Part shown: positions 1 through 13,567 of the stretch, in pieces
Layout of the letters: every line of letters begins with the position of its first letter
Numbering within the stretch: the first letter of the stretch is position 1
Made by a program: the position numbers and the translations under genes
Assembly: GCA_033816765.1 (NCBI GenBank)
Contig: CM066290.1
Coordinates: 2,356,001-2,420,000 of the forward strand
Length of the DNA stretch: 64,000 nucleotides
Direction: 5' to 3'
DNA from: Nothopassalora personata
Lineage: Eukaryota > Ascomycota > Dothideomycetes > Mycosphaerellales > Mycosphaerellaceae
Notes under the pieces: model-generated
What the model was told of the DNA's origin: nothing
The model's input: the letters and a program-made list of their open reading frames with translations, nothing else
Databases searched by the model: none

Positions 1-2180
1 TATGTTACTATTAATGTAGGTACCGGTGCTATTAAGATCGGCTTAGTTAGCTTCATCGATACTAAATTTGTCGAGGATCTAGTTATAGTTAGCATACGTA
101 ACGATGCTACTCGTAGTGCCGACTTTACCTCGAACGCGGAGGTAGCTAAGCGGGTTAATAGTCTTCTAACTACGCTTATTAGGGCGAAACTACGACTCAT
201 TCTTTACCTTAATAGCTAAAAAACTCTTACCTTTAAAGCGCTAGTCTTAGACCTTAAGCGCGCGCTTACATAGGGTATTAGCGGTAATACCGGGATTCGT
301 AATAAAGTAGAGGGCCTTATAGTAGAAATCTCGAACATGCTAATTGCACATTATAGCGCTAACCTTACTATCCCTCTTAAGAACCTCCGAGACAGCATAT
401 TCGAGCATCTTAAGGCCCGCTATCCGGTACTTAGGTAGCTAGTTAATGCTATCTACATTAATCGAGTTTCTAAACTTAATGCTACAGTACCGCTTATTAT
501 AGGTACAGTTAGCGCGCTTAATCCGGAGGGCCTCGTCTTCTTATAGGATCTAATCCTTAAAGACTAATACATCCCTAATTATAGCCGAAGGTAACATAGT
601 AAGTATCGGATTACTATTCTTAGTTAAGGCCGGAGTAGATCGTAGGGTACTAACCGGTATACCTAGCGGACTACCCTCGCGTATAGGTACGCCGTCTAGC
701 GTTCGGTTAGGCGAGGATCGAGTAGGCGTAGTTATGCCCTTACCTATGCTCTCGCCTATACGGAGCTGCTTAAGCTAACTCGACTTACGACCGCCTCTCG
801 ATAGGACTATAGGCTAGGTAGAGGCTAGTAGTAGAGTTAGCGTAGTACTCTTTATACGTCCTTTACCTTTACTACCCGGTAGTAGCTAACGTAGCTAAGG
901 CTATTGCTAGCTAGATAGTTTAGGTTAATCTATGCTATCCTCTAGGGACGCGGACTTCTTAGTAATAGTACCCTCTATAAAGTATAGAAGGCTATCCTTA
1001 TAGACGGCTAGGCGGTGTCTTCTAATAATCTCCCTACTCTTAGCCGACTACGGATTAATGCTACGTGCTTTAGCCTCCCTATCGCACCGGGTAAGATTAC
1101 TAGGCTCTAGAATTCGCTTAAGATCTATGCCCTTACGGCCGATCCTAGTACGCTAGATTAATGCCCTCTAAACCCTACTAATAGCCCTACTATAGTCTAG
1201 GTACTTGTTAATAAAGGCCGTGAACTAGCGGCGCCCGCTATTAGTACTATAAAGCTCGGAGATAATGCGTCGATTAAGAATCTTATTGTCTATCTACTAT
1301 AGCTAGTAGCGGGTAAGCGTAGCTCGAAGAGTCTTCTCTCGGTTACGAATCTCTAAACCGGTCTTACGAATCTTACCGACGATAGGAAACAAGACATCGA
1401 GCTTCTTATTACTAAGGAATTTATCCTAGTAGCTCTTACCTATACCGCTCTTAACTTCCTCGAAAAACAGGTTAACCTAGACGGAGTAGTCTTCGAACAC
1501 CTTCTCGAAGCCCTTATAGAAGTCCTTTAACACCTTAACCCGCTTCTAAGGACTAAGCTCTCGGAACATAACATTAGCGGCGGACTTCGGCGTGTTTGTA
1601 TTAGTAAGGACATACTTAACATTGTCCGGTAGGCGAAGGGACTCGAATAAGGTCTAAGGTAGGCGGGTAAGCCTAGTAATAGTACTAGTAAGCGCTATGC
1701 TCGAGCTAGCCGGGCGTAACGATAAACTAGCTAAAGCTATAATAACTACGATTCGCTAGTAGTAAGATCGTAAGAGCTAGCTATCTCGTAGTGCTACTCT
1801 AGAGTGTTAGTAAGCTTTAAAAGCTTAGTGTCGGGGTAGGGGCTTTAAAGAAGGTTAAGGTCGTAAAGAGAGAGAGGCTAAAGAACCGTCTAATATGTAT
1901 AGTAGTAGATAGATGTATTAGTAGCTCTAGTAATGGTGTTAGTATTTAAAGAAAAAGAGAGGAAGTAGTAGGTAGAGAGCTACGCTTAAGTATGCCTCTT
2001 AGCGTATGTCCCTATAACCGTTATAAGGTAGTAGCGCCGAGACCGGTCTTATAAGTGGTAAGAGTAGTGCTATTAAGGTCATACTAAAGGTCCGATAACC
2101 CTATATATAACCGAAAACTAGTACTAGTAACCACCTAGGTAAGCATTCGGTAAGGGCATACTACGCTATCACGTGATCCA
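1..2180. repeat. RIP-degraded repeat, unclassified
   Basis: The whole stretch has the RIP signature: TA is everywhere (tag, cta, taa), CA and TG are rare, and CpG is retained. No open frame of useful length survives. Read on the minus strand, roughly 250-1830 is coding-like if TAG/TAA are taken as former CAG/CAA codons, with a charged, helix-rich translation, but I recognise no domain in it. It could be the gag of another retroelement or a decayed host gene. No terminal repeats were found, and the left edge of the window cuts it. Confidence 0.6.
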
Positions 2181-2206
2181 ATTTACCGGTCCCGGGACCG
2201 GTAAAT
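2181..2206. repeat. 26-bp perfect palindrome, copy 1
   Basis: ATTTACCGGTCCC is followed immediately by its exact reverse complement. The same 26 bp recurs at 6017-6042 and, with one mismatch, at 16293-16318, each time in unrelated flanking sequence. Confidence 0.85.
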
Positions 2207-4029
2207 GTAACTCTACTAACTAAGGTCTAACTAAGGTAAGAACACCCTATAAAGTGAAGTCTAGATAACCGAATCGGCTTAATAAACTAAAGGGCATACG
2301 TAACACATGCCTAAGGGAAGTAAACTCCGTACGCCATTACTAACTAATTAGTTCTTAGCCTCGATCCTACTAAACTGTGAAATTTCGGCTATAGAAAGGT
2401 TATAAGGCCTAACCTATAGCTTCTTAGATTCCGGTTTAGGATCCGATCCCCTTTCGTTAACTCCTATAGGTAGCACCTCTTCGTCGGCGATAGGCTCGAT
2501 CTCGTTTAAATTACTACTATCTTCGCTATTAGCGACGCTATTAGCGACTTCTCCCTCCCCTATTACGAGATCGATTCTATTATCTAAGCTTAGTACTCCT
2601 ATGTTATCCGGGCGAAGTTCTAGAACTAGCTTAAGGTTTTCCCGTGCCTAAACACCCTTTATTAGCGTACTATTAAGTTCCTTAAGAATATAGGTACTAA
2701 ATTCCCTAGAGACACTAGACACCTAATATAGACCTTACTATCGGTAACCGATTTTGCGTAAGAAGTTATCCTTATATAGCTTGTCGAATCTTATAATAAG
2801 GTCGCCCTTCTAGAAACTAATAGAGTTAACATTCCGGTAAGAATTAAAGTAGTCCTTACTAAGTTCTCTTAGTCGCTTCCTTCGAGCATGTAGCTCTTCT
2901 AAACTAAGGTCTCGAGCCTAGAGTTAACGCGTACGTATAGCAAGTAGGTCCTTAGTCGTTCTTACCGATCCCTATTAGTAATTCGCCTACGTCGGGTACT
3001 TAACCTCAATTAGTAGAATCGTGCAATCGTGCAATAGCTATATAGAACCTAAGCTAGCGTCATTCTAGTAGTACGATAGGTCGTAGTCCTATTAGCCTAT
3101 AACATAGCGGGTACCTATTACTCCTATCCGCGGTATATGTTCCTTATAAGCTTTACTAACGCTATAAGAATCGGACGGTACCTAACCTCGACCGGAGCAT
3201 TAGACTACGGATAGTACGGTAATACTCGGATCCTTCGAACACTAAGTTCTACGAGTAACCGCTTAACCTTAGCCGCATAAACCGTAGCGTTATTAAGCAC
3301 AATTTTAGTATAGTAGCCGTGCCTATAGAAGACATCTTCGTATAGAAACTTAGTAACCGTCTTAGAGCTAGGAGGTGCCCTTATTACCCTAGCCTCGATC
3401 TAGTTGCTAAGTGCTTTGCGCGTAACTAGGAGGTATCTATTTTTATGTACCTAGACGGGGTCCGAGTACTACTTCTTACTAATAACCTAAGGGCTCGATA
3501 AGTGAAGCTTACTAGCGCGCTAGTTGCCTTCGCGAAACCTATAAGGAGCATAACTTCGAACCTACGTAGAGACATCGGCGAAGTACCCGTCCTAGTAATA
3601 CCGATCGGAAATAAGGTTATATACGACCTTAGCGCTGCGGTAACCGTGTCTCTTATAGCATTCTATAACGATCTCCTTCTAAGCCTTATTATCGTTAATT
3701 ATAAGTTACAACAGTGCTCCTCAGCGCTTCTAGAAGAACAGTAATTAGTCCTAGATAAAGAAATTAACGCTCTTCTTTACTAGCCGCCGGTACTTAGTAC
3801 GGGTAACACTATCGGGCCGGGTCCTAGTTTCTATAACCTAAGTAAGCTACTAAGAGCCCTTAGAGTATCGGTCCCCGAGATGTTGTGTTTTCTAGATTTT
3901 AACTAGATAGGTATCAACCGGCTCCGGGTACCCGAACAGCTTATTATTAATTATCCGGTCGACTTCGTCTTCGTTAGCTTCCTTAGGTTCCTAAGGTGTA
4001 GAGGGCCTACGAGACAGGGCATCTAGGCT

Positions 4030-4270
4030 AGTGTACCTAGTCCCCGTAACGTGCTTCACCTCGAACGTGAATAACCTAATCTACGCGACCCACCGGGCTA
4101 TTGCCGAGTTCGGCAGGTCCGAAGCCGGCCGGTTAAGCTATTATATAAGTGTCTTAGCATTAACCTTAAGGATAAAATTAACGCTAGTAATATATCTCTA
4201 GATCTTCTTAAGTCCCTTAAGGACCCTAAGGCATTCCCGCTTGCTAGCATTATATCTAGATTCTAACGCG
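4030..4270 (-). pseudogene. Gypsy-B RNase H C-terminus / start of integrase region
   Basis: Reverse translation shows YNASKREC, then LRxLKK, then TLIxQLNRPASDLPNSAIAR, then FTFEVKHVTGT and LDALSRRP. This is the standard C-terminal end of a Ty3/gypsy RNase H, where these elements describe the start of the connection to integrase. RIP stops interrupt it. It fixes the minus-strand orientation of the host element. Confidence 0.8.
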
Positions 4271-6016
4271 TTCTAGATTCCGCTCTTATACCGCACCGGG
4301 TAACGCCGTCGGGTACTGTCCATTAATTCTTAAGAAACGATACATCCCTATCTAGTGTCGCTAGCATTAACTAAGACAAAGATAGACCTAGTACTAGGTG
4401 AGTAGTAGAGGGTAACTAAGGCTAGAGCCTACATAAGATATCTAGTAACCTCTTCTTTTAAGAACTACTTATTTTCTATCTAGGTGAACTCGGCGTCCTT
4501 CTTTAGTAGCTTGTACATTGGTCGAGCGATAATAACGAACTAGGGAATCTATATCCGGAAGTATACATACAGCCCTATATAGGTACGGACCTCCTTAATA
4601 TAGGTAGGCGTAGGCTAATCTAGGATCTTGGCTACAACCTTTAGGTTAGGATAGCGACTATCCGGGCTAGTAACGTACCTAACGATCTTAAGCTTTTCGT
4701 ATAACTATTAGGATTTGCCTCTAGCAACTACCGTACTAGCTCTTTCTAGGTTAGTAAGAACTAGATCTAGAGAAACGATGTGCTTAACGACCTATTTCCT
4801 TAACCTAGGCTCTACTTCAGCATTCCTATAGTCCTTAGTTAGTCCCTTAATACCGATGTTATTAAGAAACGGCTTCGCTCGATGCGAGATATAATTAAGT
4901 AGAATCTTTGTTACCGTACGTACGAACTAAGTAACTGAATTGGTAGCTCCTTAAGGTAGAGTCGTGTTACGTACTAGGCTAAGAGGGGTCATAAAGGCTA
5001 TTAAGTCCCGGTAGGACTTATCTAAAGTAATCTAATTACAACCTAAAAACAGGTCTATAAGTAAAGCGACTCGGTACCCGGTAAAATCCTCTAAGAAGCT
5101 ATCCGTGTCCGGTGGAATGTTAGCATCGCGTATAGTAACCTTATTTAGGAGCATAGCTAAGTTAATTAACCGATATAGCACATCGCTTCTAGAGGCATTA
5201 ACCTTCTTTACGACTAGGAACTAGCTATTGGAATATGCCCCTTATAAGTATTCTAGGATGTTGTTCTTAATCCGGGCTCTAATTATGCGTTTAACAATTG
5301 CCCTAAGACTTAGGTGCAACCGGATAGGGCGTGCCTACTATAGCCTATAAGGGACCGTGTTAATCTTCTAAGGTGGTATAACGTCGTGCCTAATTTGCCT
5401 TATGTGACTAAAATCCTAAGCGAGGACTGCCTCCCGGTTATAGAGCATCTTATCGTAATGCCCTTTCTATTAGTAATAGCTTAATACTAACCTTAATTAA
5501 GGTAAGTCGTTCTAGCGTAATCCGGCTACCTCGCTTAATACTTAAGAATTTCTTAGTTAAGTACTTTCCGTTAAACGGACCTTGTCCTTTAGGCATCTTA
5601 GACTCTAGGTATAGCGCCCTACGCTTCTATTCTATATCTCCCTTAACTCGTAATTCTAGGCGCTCGTAAACGCTCGCGTCTACTAGCTTCTTCTTATCCG
5701 CCTTACGCTTATACATCGTAAAGACCTACGGTATCCTAATGTTAGCTATATATTAGCCTACTTATTACTTTCGTGCCTAAGCATTCAATGTAGACTGCCT
5801 TAGGATCTCGGAGGGCTAATCCCCTTAAACTAAATAAACGTTAGTAATAGAATCTCCCTTAAACGCGCCTATTCCAATTTCTATAACTCGTTCCTTTACT
5901 CTAGTAGTCCTAGGCAATCCTAATAAGTAAGCTAAATAGTTACTAGGCGTTAGAGCCTTGCCGGGTTCCTATAGATACGTCGTGTCGTAGTCGTATCCGT
6001 TTTCCTTACTATAGCT

Positions 6017-6042
6017 ATTTACCGGTCCCGGGACCGGTAAAT
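6017..6042. repeat. 26-bp perfect palindrome, copy 2
   Basis: Identical to 2181-2206, with different flanks (tatagct on the left, caaagtc on the right). It lies within the Gypsy-B pol/gag region. Confidence 0.85.
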
Positions 6043-8184
6043 CAAAGTCCGAGGTTTCTCCGAGATAGTGCGAGAACCTTACCGATTTTATTAAATCCGG
6101 CTTTAGCAAGTCGGTAGGTTGAGCGCCGTAACTTAACCTACCCTTCTATTTCCCGACGCTTTTAATAGTTCTTAAAGGGTCTTGTACCTGTCCGAGCTAA
6201 CTAGGGTAGTAAATATAATACTTTTACTTTTACGGCTAGTAATAGTCCCCTCCTATAAACTATTATCGCAGTTACGGGCAGTAAGCCGCACCTTACGGGC
6301 CTACGGACGTCCTAGGATTGTTAGTAAGTTTAGATCCGAGGAGATAAACATGTCTACTTAGTAGTGAACCCTAAATACCTAAACATCTAAATTGCCTATA
6401 ACACCTTTAAACTAGGCCCGCCCTCTAGCACCTCGAAAGGTAAGCTAAGTACTCGATATTACTAGTAACCTAAACCTATAAGCGTTCCTCTAGCCGATAA
6501 TATTCACCTCGGAACCCTTATTAATTAGGCACCTAATCTAGTTCTTATTTATCCTAAACTCCGCTACTACCTAAGGACTAGGGACTATAGTAAAGTTGTT
6601 AAGGACACTAGAGAGCCCGATTTTCTTAACGTCCTTATATAGCTTAGTAGTAGGGACCGTACCCTTAGAGTAAAGTATAGTTAAATATACTCTGACATAC
6701 TAGGCCTAACTATCTTTGCGGAAGACCTCCTTATTATACTTAGGTTCATCTTTATAGGTGACTACTTGTCTAGTGCGAACCTTAGGGTCCTTTCCTATAA
6801 GACGTCGTACTATAGCGAGCTTCTCCTAAAGAGCGGGGGTGTTAGTAACGCGACCGAAGAGGGTAGCCTCGAACTAGCGACTATATTAAAACTAATCTTA
6901 GGCGTTCATATTAGGAAACGTTATCTAGAGGATCTAATTAATCTAGTAGATAATACCCTATTCCTTTATAACCGGGCTATTACTAGCTAAACTATATTGT
7001 CGGACGAATCCTTATAGTCTTAGTATTCTATATACGCTTCCTTTATGTGAAGGGGGCGTTTACGGGACTAATAGGCATATCCTTAGGTAGTCCTTTATTA
7101 GCATCGTTCCCTAGTCTATTTACTTAGGCATTATTTTCCCTTCCTAGGGTTACCCCGGATTCGGCTAATGATTAAGTTTTGCTTATTTAAGTACTAACTT
7201 CGTTAATTATTTCAACCTCCTACTAGTTAATCTTAGCTTACCGGATCTCCTGTTCTAATTGTAGGCGAACTTTCTTAGTAGCCTTAGCTCGGGCTCGTAG
7301 ATCCTAAGCTAAGGACCGGGTCCTTGGGTACGGATTCTTTAGAATGCCTACGGGTGCCTTCCCTTTCACTTTATTAGACTGCATAGGATAGGTAGATACC
7401 TCGTTAAGTTCGCCTAAGTCGATCGCCTACTCCGCTTCACTTTCTCTAAATAAGACCTAATATATCCTAGTAGCCTTCTCCGTTTAGCTAGACCGTACGT
7501 CCTAAGGGCTATACTCTATTAAATGCCTAAAGTTAGGAGGGGGCTTAGAATAATTAGGAGGCGTAACCTTAGTTACCCTAGTATAGTCCCTACCTATCTA
7601 TTACTTACGTAGTACGGGAATCTTATACTAGTTATTAAACTCGATCGGTCTATAATGTTCTTCGAGTAGAGGGAGTATGTAGAGCAGTTTCGGTTTACTA
7701 TAGTCCCTCCGAAAGTTAAACTTAGTAGGACGTGGATCGCCTTCTTTCCCTAGATACTACTAGTTATTCGGGGCGAGGTATACGTAGCCCCGGGATATTA
7801 AGGACCTTATCGCCCTATAATTGCTAGCCTAGTACTTCGAACTACTATAGTTGTAGTAATAACTATCTATCGCTTCAGACTGTTCGCGATTCTACGATAG
7901 GGGACGCTACATTACGTAAACCTATAGTTTAGTATCTAGGTCGTGCCTCTCCGGTTACATAGAGCGTTAATTCTCGCTCGGGTAGAAGGTACCCGCGTCC
8001 GCGACGCGACCGCGCTAGTACGTACGTATGCTTATTTTAGCTACCTTCTAGATTAGGTTATTATTAATAATAGTCCTAGAGGTGGCCTTCTTAAGCGTGT
8101 TAATCTTAGGCTTAAGGCGCGGCATTTGCTTTACGACTAAGCGGTGTAGCTAAGGTAAAGCAAGAGGGAAATCTATATATATAG

Positions 8185-8380
8185 TATAAGGGGTAGCCTA
8201 GTAGCTAACCCTTACATGTAGCCTTATATGTAACATACGGTCGCGACCGGCTACTAAGCCGCACGTGACACGTATACGTACACCTTACGACGCGCGATAC
8301 GTCTTAAACAAAAGGTAAGAATTAGTTTATCTACGACTAGTAGGTCGTAGGCGTACTATACATTACGGCATCCCTTAACA
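8185..8380 (+). repeat. Gypsy-A copy 1, 5' LTR
   Basis: 196 bp, matching 14898-15093 except mainly at CA/TG versus TA positions. Ends in CCCTTAACA. Confidence 0.9.
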
Positions 8381-8979
8381 GTTCTAATTCTTCTCTTCGT
8401 TATAATCTATACACGCTATAGAGTCCGAACGCGACGATAGTAGCGCTACGCCTACGGCTCCCCTAAGCCCTAGGGCCTAGTAATAAGCGAGGCGTGTAGC
8501 CTTAGTCGTAAGGAGGGATGCTCTTCGGGTAGAGGTTAAGGAGAAGGAGATATAGAGGGAGATTAAACAGTTAGAGATCTTACGGGACGTAAGCGTACCG
8601 CCGGCGGACCCTTAGGGCGAATCCGGCGGAGAACTATCCCCTACTCCCCCTCCCCCTCCTCTATCTATAGTAACTAACGATAATATCGTAGCTCGAGGCG
8701 CGGTCGTATCGAATACGACACGTTTACGTCTTAAAGAACCTACGCCTTTTAGAGGGGACTCGATTAAGAAAGCACGGGTATTCCTAAGGGAGCTCTCTCT
8801 TATCTTTACCCTCTTAGGCGGCACGTATGCGACGAACGAGTTAAAGGTCCTATATAGGGTTATGTACCTAAGCGGAGAGGTAAGTAAGCGATAGCACGCT
8901 AACTATAGCGTTCTTAACCTTAAAGGGTATATATACTAGGACTTTAAGGAGTTCTATCGAGACGCATGCGGTAACCCTA

Positions 8980-9295
8980 TGTTAGGAACCGCTGTACGTT
9001 ATCACAACTCGGGCTTGGATCTTTGCAGGGATGTCTCAATCAGTTATGAAGGTAGTGGTTCCAAACAGTATATGGTGTATACTTAAAATGAGTTGAGCAC
9101 GAAGCTCCTATCTACTTGTAAAAGAGCGTCGTCTATATAGTGCCATGTCTTGGCGCGGTCTGTCCTGCTCTCTCGGTAGAGCACTAAGAGCGCTCTGCTA
9201 TAAGTCACACAAGAGCGCCCGCTCATTGGCAGCGCGTGTCCCTATTCCCAACGAATGAAGTTCTTCCACGTGCACGATCGTACCGGACCGTAACA
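8980..9295 (+). mobile_element. Solo LTR of family D inside Gypsy-A copy 1
   Basis: 316 bp starting TGTTAGGAACCGC and ending CCGTAACA, flanked by perfect 5-bp duplications CCCTA (8975-8979 and 9296-9300). The uninterrupted site can be read at about 33012 in Gypsy-A copy 2. CA and TG dinucleotides are abundant inside it, unlike the surrounding RIP-mutated sequence. No internal retroelement region is present, so it is a solo LTR. Confidence 0.92.
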
Positions 9296-12200
9296 CCCTA
9301 TAAACCGCGTGCTTAACGTAATGTTAGAGTATAAGGCGGTGAAATAGAAGGATAACTAGATAGGACGTTAGTTTACGACTAAGCTAGATGTTATAGAGGA
9401 TTAGTTAGGAGACTATACGGAGGCGTAACGCGTACGACACATGCTCGCTAAGCTTACGCCTAGCCTACGGTCCGCAATCGTTAAGTTTCATAACATCCTA
9501 ATAACTAGAGAGGAACTAGTAATCCTAGCTTCGCGTATTAAAAGTACGGAGCGTAGTAGCGGAGGGCACGACCGCGGGTAGTATAGTCGCCGTAGGCGAG
9601 AGACTAAGGGCGACTAAGGGCGAAGCGATCGTAGCTCGAAGTAGTAGAAGTATAGTTAGGCGTCGCGCGACCCGGGTACGAGTCACTAGCGGGACGCCGG
9701 CGGATCGTCTATAACCTTTGATAGGACTAAAGCGGAGTACTATAGATGCTATAAGAAGGGTTACATTAAGACGGATTGCCCGAATAGGCACCTATAGAAG
9801 GACCGTGACGCGTAAGCGGTTCGTAGGATAGACGCTATAAAGGCTCTAACTAAGAAGGGCAGCGACTAGGGAAAAGGTAGAGGACTAGAAGTGGGTCGCT
9901 CCTAAGTCCGAGTTTTCCTAAAGTCGACCCTTTAAGGCAAGTGGATGTGTGTCTAGCGCGTCACTTACGAGGCGTAGTCGAGACTCGTAAGGGCTTTCGC
10001 GAGGCTACGTTTCTCCTAGATAACTATACGGATCTTAGCCTAGTGTTGTATAAGTATATACTCCGACATTAAATGTAACCTATTAATAGGGTAAGGCTAC
10101 CGAAGTTAGAGTCGTATACGTATAACCTAGGGTATTACTACGGCGCCTTTACGGTTCGGCTACGACTCGCTAATAACGCGGGAGTAGAGCGCGTAAGTAA
10201 CGCTATCTACTACGCGGTACCTATAGGTAGGCTATTAGTTATTTTAGGTAGACCCTAGCGGTATCGTAATCGGATAGTAAAGACCGATAAGGATAACTAG
10301 TAGTACTACGGTGTAGAGACGCCTACGATTTAGTAGCGTGACGTACGCGAGTTCCTTAAGGATCTCGAGAGCTTAAAGTAGGTTTATACGATAAGTGTTC
10401 GGGTTATTACTATAGTAGTACCCGAAGGAGAGGGCCCCTCGTAGCCTAAAGAATTTATAGACTTCCGAGATGTATACGCACCTAATGAGTAGGCGAAGCG
10501 CGAGATGCCCGACGGGGTTAAGTATGCGATTAATCTCGTTAAAGGAAAGAAACCCCCTTTTAAGCCGCTGTACTACTAGTCCTTAACTAAGCTAGAGGCT
10601 TTAAAGGAGTACCTTACGTAAGCAATGGAGAAGGGGTAGATTAGGCGATCCGTAAGCGAGGCGGGTGCGCCTATCCTATTCGTGCTAAAGAAGAATAGTA
10701 CTCTTAGGCTCTATATAGATTATAGAGGCTTAAATGAGACTATAGTAAAGAACTAATACCCCCTGCCCCTAATTAGCGAGACGCTAGATAGGCTATTAGG
10801 TTCTAGGTTCTTTACTATAATCGATTTAAAGGACGCCTACTATCGTATCCCTATTAAGTAAGGCGATAAGTAGAAGACTACGTTTCGTACGCGATACGGA
10901 TACTACGAGTACCTAGTAATACCGTTCGGGTTAACTAACGCACTAGCAACCTTTTAAGGGTATATTAACAAGGCGCTAACCGGCTTAGTTAATAACATTT
11001 ACGTAGTCTACCTAGATAATATCCTTATCTATAGCGAGACGCGTAAGGCACACGTACGAGCCGTACGCGAAGTGCTTACGAGGCTACGGAAGTTTACTCT
11101 GTTCGTAAACCCTAAGAAGTGTTACTTCTTCTAGGAGAGTGTAGAGTTCCTTAGGTTTGTCGTAAGCGCCGTAGGCGTGTCGATAGATAGGAGTAGGGTA
11201 GCCGCTATCGAGGAATGGCCTACACCTACGACCTTTTATAAGGTCTAGTCCTTCCTTAGGTTTTACAACTTCTACCGGCGTTTTGTAGAAGGATACTTAA
11301 GGGTCTACAAGCCCCTAACGGACCTACTAAAGGGATCTAAGGACGGTAAGAAGTAGGGCCCTCTTACGTAGACCTTAAGCGAAGAGTAGGCGTTTCGATA
11401 GCTTAAGGCCGGATTCTTAGGTATACTAATACTTAGGCACTTCGATCCTACGCTACGTACGCGAGTCGAAACCGACGCGTTAGGTTTCGCGATCGTAGGT
11501 ATTATATCCTAATTGTTTAGTACTAAGTAGCATCCCATCGCGTTCTATTTACGTAAGATAATACTAGCCGAGTATAACTACGAGACGCACGATTAGGAGC
11601 TACTTATAGTAGTTAAGGCTTTTAAGCATTAGAGGCTATACTTAGAGGGCGCTACGTATACGGTACGAGTGCTAGTCGACTACACTAACCTATAGGGCTT
11701 TATAATAGTAAAGTAGCTAAATGGGCGGTAAGCTCGATAGGCTACGTTCCTATAGTCTTTTAATTTTATAGTAGAGCATCGGCCGGGTAAGACTAACCTA
11801 GACGACGCACCTTCGAGACGTAGTAACTACGTAGCTATAACGTAACAAAGTTCGAACTTGCTACCTATCTTATAAAGTAAGCTATCTTTCTAGAAGGAGT
11901 CTCTAGAAGGGATAAGCGAGCCGACGGTAAAGCGCGCGCTTACTACCTACGAGGCGATGTAGGGCGACATAGGCGCGGTAATAGTAGTACGGAGAGGTAA
12001 CCTTCCCTATTAAGACAAGCCGTCGTTACTAGTAGTAGTGTACGCTGCAGTAATATAGGGTTAAGCTTATAGCTCGACGGGTAAGTTAATCCTACTCTTA
12101 ATAAAGATCGCGTAGTAGTAAGACGACTAGTATATCGTATGCTTAGCGTAGGCGCTAAGCGCGAGGGACGCTAAGGGATAGCATATAAAGGATAACCTTA

Positions 12201-13567
12201 TATACTACGGAGACGCGATCGTAGTACCTAGGGATTACGCAATTAGGTCGCATCTAATTCGTATATACTACGACGACGTCCTCGCGGGTCACTTTAGAAG
12301 GACTAAGACTAAAGAGCTGTTACGACGTAATTATTAGTAAGACTCACTTAGTACGGACGTGAAACAATACGTCCAAGCCTATAGAACCTACTAGGGTTCG
12401 AAGGCGAGGCGCTATCGACCCTACGGCGAGCTGTAACCGCTTCCTAGACCGGAGCGACCGTAGTAGGAAATTACTATAGATTTTATTACGGACCTACCTC
12501 TAAGTACGCGAGCCGGTTACGTATATAATGCGATCCTAGTAATAGTTGATCGCTACTTAAAAATAAGCTTATATATCCCAACGACGAAGACTTGCACAGC
12601 CGTAGAGCTTACGAGGCTCCTACGAGACGAAGTCGTACGACACTATAGTGTCCCGTTAGGCATAGTGAGCGACCGAGGTCCGGTCTTTACTAGTCAGTTT
12701 TAGAGTAACTTCTACTTCGAGGCGCGTGTAAAGCGTAAGCTATCTACGGCCTTTCACCCTTAGACTAACGGCTAAACTAAGAGGGTAAACTAAACCCTCG
12801 AACAATACCTTCGTTATTACTACAGTAACAATTAAACTAAGTGGGCTAAGTGGCTTATAGTTGCTAAATTCGTAGCTAATAACAGCATCTACCTAACACT
12901 ACGGATAAGTCCGTTCGAAATAGCGCACGGTTAGCGACCTAAGATTACCCCTACACTAACTAGATCTCGAGACGAGACCTAGGGGGGGGAAGTACTAGTA
13001 GCGGTAATAGCTACGAGTCGCATACGAAAACTACGCGCTATACTCGAGGAGCGATAGAAGGCTGTAGTAGAAAGCTAGGCTCGCTACTATAATAAGACCT
13101 ACTAAGCTAAGACCTACCGCGTAGGTAACTTAGTCCTATTATTAACGAAGAACCTTAAGTTAGCAGTACTAAAGAAGAAGATAGGTCCGAAGTCTATCGG
13201 CCTATACCGCATTACGGACGCTATCGGTTCGTAGGCGTACCGCCTAGCGCTACTAGCCGACTTAAGGCTCTATAACGTCTTCTATGTCTCTCTCCTTGAG
13301 CCGTATATCGGTAGCGATAAGGATGGACCCGTACCCCCTCTAGCTAATAAGGACGGAGAGTATAAGGTAGAGGTAGTACTAGATAGGCGTAAGCGTAAGG
13401 GTAAGCTATAGTATCTAGTCTAGTAGAAGGACTAGCTAGAGGAGTATAATAGCTAGGAACCGGCGGAGGGCCTCGCGAATACGGATCGCATAGTAGCCGA
13501 CTATAAGGCGTTAAGGAGAAGTAAATAAGACTAGCATAGGAGCACTAGAGCATAAATAAAACTTTTC

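Noticed and set aside
3502..3744. 80-residue open frame in the RIP zone
   Set aside because: It starts with GTG, lies antisense to Gypsy-B pol, and has RIP-biased composition. A chance stop-free stretch.
8612..8824. Minus-strand 70-residue frame, repeated at 32652-32864
   Set aside because: Present in both Gypsy-A copies but antisense to gag, with no start context. It is conserved only because the element is duplicated.
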